A DNA stretch of 64,000 nt from Gimesia maris (lineage in GTDB: Bacteria; Planctomycetota; Planctomycetia; Planctomycetales; Planctomycetaceae), in contig NZ_CP042910.1 of assembly GCF_008298035.1 (NCBI RefSeq), positions 2,867,001 through 2,931,000 of the forward strand, read 5' to 3'. This document shows positions 52,548-61,051 of the stretch, piece after piece; the first letter of the stretch is position 1; each line of letters starts with the position of its first letter. The position numbers and the translations under genes are program-made. The notes under the pieces are model-generated. The model had not been told where the DNA came from, made no database searches, and saw only the letters and a program-made list of their open reading frames with translations.

Positions 52548-53819
52548 TCAGGTCTGTTCCAGTGCGATCAGTTCTTCATAGGTTTCCCGCCGACGAATGA
52601 CCTGATTCTCGCTGCCGTCAACCAGAATTTCTGCACTGCGGGGACGCGCGTTGTAATTGCTGCTCATGACTGAACCATATGCGCCTGCGCTGAACATGCA
52701 GAGATAGTCTCCCCGCTGCATGGGAGGCAGATAGCGGTCTTTGGCAAAGTAATCACAGGATTCGCAGACCGGGCCAACAACATCAGCCGGTTCACAGCCT
52801 TCAATTTCACCTTCACAGTCGAAAGGCATGGGGACCTTTGGTTTGACCGGCCAGACACGATGGTAAGAATCGTACATGGCAGGGCGGACGAGATCGGTCA
52901 TACCACCATCCTGAATGTAGAACAGCTTGCCCCCTTCCCGCTTGGTGAAGACGATCTGGCTGATCAACACGCCTGAGTTCCCGGCAATGAAGCGGCCCGG
53001 TTCCAACGCCAGCCGACAGCCAATTTCTTTAATGGTGGGGACAATGACATCTGCATAAGTTTGAGCTGAAGGACCTTCATCGGTTTTGTAGCTGATCCCG
53101 AAACCGCCACCCAGGTTGAGCCAGTTGGTATTATGGCCTTTCTCCCGCAGTTGGGAGATGACTTCAGCCCCTTTTTTGACTGCTTTCGCATAGGGATCGG
53201 TCGACAGAATAGGAGAACCGAGGTGCATATGAATGCCCGTCAGTTCCAGGTGTTCGTCTTTGAGCACTTTGTCGGCCAGTTCGGTGGCCCGTTCGATATC
53301 CATGCCGAACTTGTTGCCTTTTTTACCGGTTGTGGTTTTGTGATGTGTTTTGGCGTCGATATCCGGATTCAGACGCAAAGCGACGCGTCCCACACAGTTT
53401 AATTCACCGGCGATGCGCGCGATGGCGTCAAGTTCGGCTTCACTCTCGACGTCGAACATCAGAATGTCTGCTTTGAGTGCCTGGCGGATTTCTTCATCGG
53501 TTTTACCGACACCCGCAAAGACGACGCGTGAGGTATCGGCGCCGGCCTGCTGTACCCGGAACAGTTCTCCCCCGGAAACGACATCGAAACTGCTGCCAGC
53601 GTCATTCATAGTCTTGAGAATACTCAAGTTCCCGTTGGCTTTGACGGAATAACAGATGACCGGATCGACTTCCGCAAAGGCGTCCTGAATCTCTTTCAAA
53701 CGACCCAGAAAGTCTGATTTGGAATAAACCCACAGAGGGGTGCCAAACTCTTCTGCCAGTTGAGCGACGGGGACATTTTCACAAAACAGTTCATCATTCT
53801 GGTAATGAAATGCAGACAT
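52548..53819 (-). CDS. lysA: Diaminopimelate decarboxylase
   Basis: 423 residues. PLP enzyme making lysine from meso-diaminopimelate, last step of the pathway. Fold III barrel with PLP Lys in [14 protein letters not shown], the specificity loop [32 protein letters not shown] and the C-terminal catalytic [10 protein letters not shown] with [14 protein letters not shown]. Start at 53819 ([11 protein letters not shown]). It is 103 bp downstream of asd on the same strand; together they cover the first branch step and last step of lysine synthesis. No lysine riboswitch found upstream. Confidence 0.95.
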   Translation of the reverse strand: MSAFHYQNDELFCENVPVAQLAEEFGTPLWVYSKSDFLGRLKEIQDAFAEVDPVICYSVKANGNLSILKTMNDAGSSFDVVSGGELFRVQQAGADTSRVVFAGVGKTDEEIRQALKADILMFDVESEAELDAIARIAGELNCVGRVALRLNPDIDAKTHHKTTTGKKGNKFGMDIERATELADKVLKDEHLELTGIHMHLGSPILSTDPYAKAVKKGAEVISQLREKGHNTNWLNLGGGFGISYKTDEGPSAQTYADVIVPTIKEIGCRLALEPGRFIAGNSGVLISQIVFTKREGGKLFYIQDGGMTDLVRPAMYDSYHRVWPVKPKVPMPFDCEGEIEGCEPADVVGPVCESCDYFAKDRYLPPMQRGDYLCMFSAGAYGSVMSSNYNARPRSAEILVDGSENQVIRRRETYEELIALEQT

Positions 53820-53922
53820 TGCGTAGCCTTTACGAGGTAATCTTTGAAAAAAGGCACTGGCGGGTGGAACTCTTCAAGCAGTAATCCGCCCGCAGTGACG
53901 ATAGTGAAGACGCGAACACAGC

Positions 53923-54936
<1,014 letters not shown>

Positions 54937-55416
54937 TTTGAATTCTCCAGTAAACAAAAAGGTTAAAAGTCTTTTAACAGAATAACTTTAGGTCAATTAC
55001 TATTACTCAGGAATACGATAACAGTAATTTCGTCTCTCTCCTCTCTCTATTGAGGTCTCTGTCTATTGTGACAGATACTTGGAAAAGAGGTTCAGAGCAT
55101 CATCGGGGATCGCAGAGCAATAAAAAACAGATTGAATGGGACATTATATGATCTGAAGGTGGATTCGTCCAATGCTGGACGCGTACTGCCGGAAGAGTGG
55201 TGATTTCTGAAGAAACTTTATTCCCGACCGGCCCTGTTTTATTCTGAAATAGAAGTAATATACGAGCTTTTTAGCAGCAAAGTCCAAATTTCGGGAAGCG
55301 ATGCTACTAGGGGCAAAACAGTGCTGATATACTCCACGGGAGTAGAATCAAGTCAGTGAGAGAGATTGTCTCGCCTGAAATTTTAAGAAGAAGATAACGA
55401 GCAGGTACCGTACACG
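54937..55416. other. Divergent intergenic region between asd and purD
   Basis: 480 bp. An AT-rich hairpin GTTAAAA (54962-54968) - gtc - TTTTAAC (54972-54978) lies in the asd leader; on the minus strand it is followed by CTTTTTG, which resembles a weak terminator or attenuator just ahead of the asd ribosome binding site. No lysine-riboswitch-type core was recognised. Promoter boxes for purD could not be fixed. Confidence 0.45.
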
Positions 55417-56688
55417 ATGAAAGTTTTAGTGATTGGTCAGGGAGGCCGCGAACACGCGCTGGTCTGGAAACTGGCCCAGTCGGAGAGTGTCAGTCAGGTC
55501 TTTTGTGCACCTGGAAACGCAGGAACCCAGCTGGATGGGACGAATGTTGCCATCAGTGTCAGCGATATTCCGAAGATGGTGGCTTTCGCCAAAGAAGAAG
55601 CGATCCAACTGGCGGTGGTCGGCCCGGAAGTGCCTCTGGTCGCCGGGATGTCAGATGCACTGCGTGCCGCCGGGATCTCAGTATTTGGACCTTCCAAGGC
55701 AGCCGCTGAACTGGAAGGCAGCAAATCATTTGCCAAGCAGATGATGTGGAAGGCGAATGTTCCCACAGCCAAATCAGAGACATTTAACAATTTTGAAGCT
55801 GCGGAAGCTTACCTGGAAGAACGCGAAGAACAGCCTCTGGTGATCAAGGCAGATGGCCTGGCTGCTGGTAAAGGGGTTCTGATCTGCGATACCAAGCAGG
55901 AAGCTCTGGATGCCATCAAATCGCTGATGAAAATTCGCGAGTTCGGTGATGCAGGGAAAACCGTCATTATTGAAGAAAAGCTGATCGGTCAGGAAGTCAG
56001 TATTCTGGCAATCGTCAGTGGATCGACGATTGTTCCTCTGGAAACATCTCAGGATCACAAAGCAGCCTACGATGATGACAAAGGACCTAATACCGGTGGG
56101 ATGGGGGCCTACAGCCCTGCTCCCCTGGTAACACCAGAACTGATGGACGAGATTATCGAGAAAATTCTCGTGCCCATGGTCAATGTGATGAAAATTGAAG
56201 ATCGTCCTTTTAACGGTGTTCTTTATGCCGGCCTGATGATTACCAATCAGGGACCCAAGGTACTGGAATTCAATGTCCGTTTCGGCGATCCTGAAGCCCA
56301 GCCGGTCCTGATGCGGCTCAAGACGGACCTCGCACAACTGCTGCTGGCAGCGGCAGAAGAGCGTCTGGACGAGATTGACGACCTGGAGTGGGATGAACGG
56401 CCGACAGTTTGCGTGGTGATGGCGTCTGAAGGATATCCTGATGAATATGAAAAAGGGAGAGTCATTCGCGGCTTGAGTGAAGCGGCTGAACTGCCTGATA
56501 CCAAAGTGTTTCATGCCGGAACAACCATGAAAGACGATCAGGTCGTGACCGACGGCGGTCGAGTACTGGGTGTAACGGCGATTGGTGACAGCATCAGCCA
56601 GGCAAAACTGAAAGCGTATCAGGCGGTCAAATGCGTCCGCTGGGATGGCGCCTGGTGCCGCAAGGATATTTCAGATAAGGCTCGCTGA
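55417..56688 (+). CDS. purD: Phosphoribosylamine-glycine ligase
   Basis: 423 residues. Second step of purine synthesis: joins phosphoribosylamine and glycine with ATP. ATP-grasp enzyme: N-terminal MKVLVIGQGGREHALVWKLA, FCAPGNAGTQ, then VIKADGLAAGKGVLICD, GGMGAYSPAPLVTPE, GVLYAGLMIT and the metal-binding EFNVRFGDPEAQPVL. The C-terminal blade is of normal length. First gene of a plus-strand cluster with comB and glyS. Glycine-consuming, like its neighbour glyS. Confidence 0.96.
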   Translation: MKVLVIGQGGREHALVWKLAQSESVSQVFCAPGNAGTQLDGTNVAISVSDIPKMVAFAKEEAIQLAVVGPEVPLVAGMSDALRAAGISVFGPSKAAAELEGSKSFAKQMMWKANVPTAKSETFNNFEAAEAYLEEREEQPLVIKADGLAAGKGVLICDTKQEALDAIKSLMKIREFGDAGKTVIIEEKLIGQEVSILAIVSGSTIVPLETSQDHKAAYDDDKGPNTGGMGAYSPAPLVTPELMDEIIEKILVPMVNVMKIEDRPFNGVLYAGLMITNQGPKVLEFNVRFGDPEAQPVLMRLKTDLAQLLLAAAEERLDEIDDLEWDERPTVCVVMASEGYPDEYEKGRVIRGLSEAAELPDTKVFHAGTTMKDDQVVTDGGRVLGVTAIGDSISQAKLKAYQAVKCVRWDGAWCRKDISDKAR

Positions 56689-56733
56689 GCCCCCGAGTTC
56701 CCTTAAGCATTGAAAGAATGTGCTCGATCAGCC

Positions 56734-57495
56734 ATGCCTGATGAAATTCGAACCTGCTTACTGCCTGTGTTGTCACAACCGGAAGACTTTTCGGGGAGCA
56801 CTGCCGTGATCCTCGATATTCTTCGCGCTTCCTCTACGATTACGACAGCGCTCCATGCCGGGGCCGCTGCCGTGATTCCCTGTCAGGAAATTGAAGAAGC
56901 ACAGGAGATCGCCGGTAATCTGAGTGAAACTTCTGATTCAGGGGTATTACTCGGGGGAGAACGCATGGGAATCATGATTGATGGTTTCGATCTGGATAAC
57001 TCCCCTGCCCGTTACTCTGCAGATATGGTTACTGGCAAACAGATCGTATTTACGACCAGTAATGGAACACGGGCGTTGAAGCGTGCGGTTCAGGCAGATC
57101 GCATTCTGATTGGTTCGTTTTTGAATCTGGCTGCGGTGGTGAAAGAATTGAGTCAAAGTTCGGGTGTTGTTTACCTGGTCTGTGCGGGGACAGATGGAGC
57201 TGTTACAGGCGAAGACTGTCTGTGTGCTGGCGCAATTGCTGCGGGACTGCAGGAAATTACCAGTGAGAAACTGACACTGGATGATGCAAGCAGAATGGTC
57301 GTCGACTATTATCGAACGCAGATCAGCGGTCCGGGTGGATTGCTGACAGCGATGCGTGCCAGTCAGGGGGGACGAAATCTGATTCAACGTGGCTTTGAAG
57401 AGGATGTTCGACTATGTTCCGAATGTGATCGTTACTCGGTACTTCCTGAGTTCTGTCACGAATCGGGAAAAATTATGTTATCTTCAGCAGGCTGA
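56734..57495 (+). CDS. comB: 2-phosphosulfolactate phosphatase (ComB family)
   Basis: 253 residues from ATG 56734; the TTG at 56710 gives an eight-residue longer form. ComB landmarks: AVILDILRASSTITTALHAG, CQEIEEAQEIAG, GERMGIMIDGFDLDNSP, VFTTSNGTRALKRA, VYLVCAGTDGAVTGEDCLCA and a terminal DVRLCSECDRY. ComB removes phosphate from 2-phosphosulfolactate in coenzyme M/sulfolactate synthesis. Many bacteria carry it without the rest of that pathway, and no comA/comC neighbour is visible here, so the actual substrate may differ. Forty-five bp after purD. Confidence 0.85.
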   Translation: MPDEIRTCLLPVLSQPEDFSGSTAVILDILRASSTITTALHAGAAAVIPCQEIEEAQEIAGNLSETSDSGVLLGGERMGIMIDGFDLDNSPARYSADMVTGKQIVFTTSNGTRALKRAVQADRILIGSFLNLAAVVKELSQSSGVVYLVCAGTDGAVTGEDCLCAGAIAAGLQEITSEKLTLDDASRMVVDYYRTQISGPGGLLTAMRASQGGRNLIQRGFEEDVRLCSECDRYSVLPEFCHESGKIMLSSAG

Positions 57496-57575
57496 ATCGC
57501 TGCTGTCTTAAATAAGTAACCATAAAATCGTTTTACGAGAGTGTCTTACTGAAGACAAAAGGGAAGACCAGAACA

Positions 57576-59243
57576 ATGAAAAAAGAGATGGAGAAAATCG
57601 TAGCGTTGTGTAAACGGCGCGGGTTTATTTTTCAGTCGTCTGAAATTTACGGCGGTCTGCAGGGGTTCTGGGATTATGGTCCGCTGGGAGTCGAGCTCAA
57701 GCGAAATGTGAGAGAAGCCTGGTGGTCTGACATGATTACCACCCACAACGAACTGGTGGCTCCGGAAGGGGCTCCCAAACCGTTCTCCATGACGGGGGTC
57801 GAAACGACCATTATCATGCACCCCAGTGTCTGGAAAAGCTCCGGGCACTTTGACCTGTTTCATGACTTCATGGTCGATTCTAAAGAGTCCAAAGCCCGGT
57901 TTCGTGTCGACCATGTGTCGGTGGCCGTTGCTTATGCTGCTGATCAGACTCCGGTCGCCTGTGAAACCTACATGGCAGATATCGGCGAGGAAGGACTCTC
58001 CAAAACCAAACGCAAACGTCTGGAAAAAGCGCTTGCGGAATACGAAAAAGAGAACAGTCTGGACGCCAGTGAAACTCCCCAGATTTCTGTCTGTAATCTG
58101 ATGGAGTACCGGAAAATGCTGGCGGAAGCGAATATCCCCGCGACCGGTAAACTGGAAGCACGCTGTCCGGAAACGGGTGGCGAACTGACTGAGCCTCGTG
58201 AATTCAACCTGATGTTCAAAACGATCATCGGTGCGCTCTCAGGTGAAGAAGGAACCGCGTTCCTGCGGCCGGAAACCGCACAGGGGATGTTTGTGAACTT
58301 TAAAAATGTGGTCGACAGCGGGCGTGTCAAAGTGCCTTTCGGGATCGCTCAGATCGGAAAAAGTTTCCGAAATGAAATTACACCCCGGAATTATATTTTC
58401 CGTTCGCGTGAATTTGAGCAGATGGAAATGGAGTTCTTCTGTCATCCTGATGAGTCATTTGAATGGTACCAGTACTGGCGGGACCGCCGCTATGCCTGGT
58501 ACATCAAACACGGGATTGCAGAAGACAACCTGATTTTGCGCGATCATACCCAGGAAGAACTGGCGCATTATTCCGTGGGAACGGCAGACGTTGAGTACGC
58601 CTTCCCCTTCATGGAAGAGAATGAATATGGCGAACTGGAAGGGATTGCCCATCGTGGTGATTTCGACCTGCGTTCGCATATGGAAGGCAAGCTGGTACGT
58701 GAAGGAGATCAACTGGTCGTAGAGAAGAACGAACATGGTCAACCCAAATATAAAGGGAGCGGCAAAGATCTGACCTACTTTGACGATCAGACCCGCGAGC
58801 GATTCATACCGCATGTGATTGAGCCCGCCGCCGGTGCAGACCGCGCGACGCTGGCATTTCTCTGCGAAGCCTATTACGAAGATGAACAACCCGATGAAAA
58901 GGGGAATATGCAGACGCGAACAGTCATGCGATTCCATCCGCGACTGGCTCCCGTGAAAGCTGCCGTTTTTCCGTTGATCAAAAAAGCGGGAATGCCGGAA
59001 ATCGCTTCGTCCATTTACCAGCGCTTGAAATCAGCAGGAATTCAAGCCGTTTACGATCAGCAGGGCGCCATCGGTCGCCGATATCGTCGTCAGGACGAGA
59101 TTGGAACACCTTTCTGCTTGACAGTGGATGGGGAGACCGAACAGGATAACTGTGTGACACTGCGTGATCGTGATACACTGGAACAGGTCAGAATTCCGAT
59201 TGACGATGTCGTAACAGAGATTCATAAACGAATTTATGGCTGA
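57576..59243 (+). CDS. glyS: Glycyl-tRNA synthetase, dimeric type
   Basis: 555 residues, the single-chain (GlyQS) form and not the alpha2-beta2 form. Charges tRNA-Gly. Class II landmarks: N-terminal ALCKRRGFIFQSSEIYGGLQ, GFWDYGPLGVELKRN, LRPETAQGMFVNF (motif 1/2 region), FGIAQIGKSFRNEITPR (motif 2), EFEQMEMEFFCHPDES, and the C-terminal anticodon-binding part with YQRLKSAGIQAVYDQQG and GTPFCLTVDGE. It lies 80 bp after comB. A tRNA-Gly(CCC) gene lies 1.67 kb downstream. Confidence 0.96.
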   Translation: MKKEMEKIVALCKRRGFIFQSSEIYGGLQGFWDYGPLGVELKRNVREAWWSDMITTHNELVAPEGAPKPFSMTGVETTIIMHPSVWKSSGHFDLFHDFMVDSKESKARFRVDHVSVAVAYAADQTPVACETYMADIGEEGLSKTKRKRLEKALAEYEKENSLDASETPQISVCNLMEYRKMLAEANIPATGKLEARCPETGGELTEPREFNLMFKTIIGALSGEEGTAFLRPETAQGMFVNFKNVVDSGRVKVPFGIAQIGKSFRNEITPRNYIFRSREFEQMEMEFFCHPDESFEWYQYWRDRRYAWYIKHGIAEDNLILRDHTQEELAHYSVGTADVEYAFPFMEENEYGELEGIAHRGDFDLRSHMEGKLVREGDQLVVEKNEHGQPKYKGSGKDLTYFDDQTRERFIPHVIEPAAGADRATLAFLCEAYYEDEQPDEKGNMQTRTVMRFHPRLAPVKAAVFPLIKKAGMPEIASSIYQRLKSAGIQAVYDQQGAIGRRYRRQDEIGTPFCLTVDGETEQDNCVTLRDRDTLEQVRIPIDDVVTEIHKRIYG

Positions 59244-59299
59244 ATGAATCAGTCCGTATCAAAAACTATTCCTGCAAAATGAATCGAGAGGAGTCTGGT

Positions 59300-60838
59300 A
59301 TGACCAACGAAAATATAGACCGTCGCGTATTCGGTAAGTATCTCGCTGGCAGTACGGCTGCTTTTTTAGCCGGTGCCAATGCGGCTTCTGCAAAAGAACC
59401 GGTGGTCGATGGTGTGACGCGTCCGTCAAATACGCTGTTACTTGACGGAGGCGGTCAGTCAGTCTGGAATTCAACTGCGCAGCATGTACGGACCAGTGGC
59501 TGGGTTTCACCTGATGGGAAAATCTTTCATGAGGCGGCCCGGAATATTCCGATTGTCGAGGAAGATGAAGTCATCGTCTGTGGCGGTGGTCCTGCCGGGG
59601 TTGCTGCGGCTCTGGCTTCTGCCCGCAGTGGTGCGAAAACCCGCTTGCTGGAAGTCAATGGCTGTATCGGTGGTGTCTGGACAGCCGGCGCATTAACGCT
59701 GATCATTGATGCCCAGAATAAGCCGGGCATTATGCGGGAGCTGTTACAGAAGCTGGAAGAACGCGGCGCCAGTAATACCCTGCCCAACGGTTCGGTCGCT
59801 TATGATACCGAAAAAACCAAGCTGTTACTGGAAGATCTGTTGCTGGAAGCGGGCGTCAAAATTCAATTGCACACACGCGTCGTGGGTGCGGTGACCGACA
59901 TTAATAATCGTCTGTCGGTGGTTGTGACCGAATCCAAATCGGGGCGGCAGGCCTGGAGAGCCAAGGCGTTTATTGACTGCTCTGGCGATGGTGATCTGGC
60001 AGCGCAAGCGGGGTGTGCTTACGAGTTCGGCCAGCCTGGTACCGGGTTGACTCAGCCGATGAGCCTGATGGTTCTGCTCACAGGGGTGACACTGGATGGG
60101 ATTGCTCAGTTTGTAAGAGGAGATGCAGAACCCCGCAAACTGGGGAACCCGAAGAAGAATCTACTGGCAGAATTTCAGCGGGCGGGGATTGACCCTTCTT
60201 ATGGCGGCCCGACTATTTTTCGGGTTCGGGATGGCCTGTTTGCGATGATGGCCAACCATGAATACGGGACGCTGGCCATCGATGCTGCCCATGTCACCGA
60301 CGCGACTTTACAGGCCCGGCGTGAAGTGCATAAACTGGTCAACAGCCTGAAAAAACTCGGTGATCCCTGGACCAATCTCGAGATCATTGCGACTGCAGAA
60401 CAGATCGGCACCCGTGAAGGACGCCGAATTATGGGACGTTATCATGTTTCCAGTGAAGATTTGAAAAACGGAGCACGCTTCGAAGACGGTATCTGCCATG
60501 TTCGATTTGGAATTGACGTGCATTCGACCAATCCTGGTAAAACGAAAGCCATTGAAAAGAAACCATTCAAATCCAAGCCTTACGATATTCCCCTGCGGGC
60601 ACTGATTGCCCGGGATGTGACCGGCCTGATGATGGCAGGCAGATGCATCAGTGGAGATTTCATCGCTCACAGCAGTTATCGGGTGACCGGGAATGCCGTG
60701 GCCATGGGTGAGGCGGCGGGGGTTGCTTCTGCTCTGGCAGCGACCACGCAGAAACTGCCTCACGAGGTCCCCTTCCCTGAGGTCGCCAAACAACTGGAGC
60801 TGATTCGCTCCGGTGAAAACCAGCAGGTAAAAAGTTAA
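59300..60838 (+). CDS. Tat-exported FAD-dependent oxidoreductase
   Basis: 512 residues from ATG 59300, with GAGAGGAG just upstream; the ATG at 59279 lies ahead of that site. Twin-arginine signal DRRVFGKYLAGSTAAFLAG, then a FAD-binding Rossmann motif VIVCGGGPAGVAAALASARS, CIGGVWTAGALT and a C-terminal GLMMAGRCISGDFIAHSSYR with GEAAGVASALA. It belongs to the PF12831-like FAD family common in planctomycetes, often beside sulfatases or sugar enzymes, and of uncertain substrate. Folded with cofactor before export. Confidence 0.87.
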   Translation: MTNENIDRRVFGKYLAGSTAAFLAGANAASAKEPVVDGVTRPSNTLLLDGGGQSVWNSTAQHVRTSGWVSPDGKIFHEAARNIPIVEEDEVIVCGGGPAGVAAALASARSGAKTRLLEVNGCIGGVWTAGALTLIIDAQNKPGIMRELLQKLEERGASNTLPNGSVAYDTEKTKLLLEDLLLEAGVKIQLHTRVVGAVTDINNRLSVVVTESKSGRQAWRAKAFIDCSGDGDLAAQAGCAYEFGQPGTGLTQPMSLMVLLTGVTLDGIAQFVRGDAEPRKLGNPKKNLLAEFQRAGIDPSYGGPTIFRVRDGLFAMMANHEYGTLAIDAAHVTDATLQARREVHKLVNSLKKLGDPWTNLEIIATAEQIGTREGRRIMGRYHVSSEDLKNGARFEDGICHVRFGIDVHSTNPGKTKAIEKKPFKSKPYDIPLRALIARDVTGLMMAGRCISGDFIAHSSYRVTGNAVAMGEAAGVASALAATTQKLPHEVPFPEVAKQLELIRSGENQQVKS

Positions 60839-60916
60839 TTGAAATACTGATCATGCTGCCTTCGGAATTGCTTGACCCGAACCAGCGTGATGTTTAATCT
60901 GTCTCTTCCGAGTTCA

Positions 60917-60987
60917 GCGGCTGTCGTATAATGGTATTACCCCAGCTTCCCAAGCTGGTGACGAGGGTTCGATTCCCTTCAGCCGCT
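60917..60987 (+). tRNA. tRNA-Gly (CCC)
   Basis: 71 nt cloverleaf: acceptor GCGGCTG (60917-60923) / CAGCCGC (60980-60986), anticodon stem CCAGC/GCTGG with loop TTCCCAA (anticodon CCC at 60949-60951), and T arm GAGGG-TTCGATT-CCCTT. CCA is not encoded. T-rich sequence follows (CTCTTTTC), which could end the transcript. Reads GGG glycine codons. Confidence 0.93.
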
Positions 60988-61051
60988 CTTTTCAGACTCC
61001 CTGCTTCCCCGAAACTGAGATTGAGTTCAAGCCTGAATCTTCTTTCTGCGA

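Noticed and set aside
52056-52673. 205-codon plus-strand frame across the lysA end and intergenic region
   Set aside because: Antisense to lysA and the HEAT gene at its ends, with low-complexity AT-rich middle and no start signal.
54937-55416. Lysine riboswitch upstream of asd-lysA
   Set aside because: No recognisable conserved core of the L box was found in the leader; only a weak AT hairpin.
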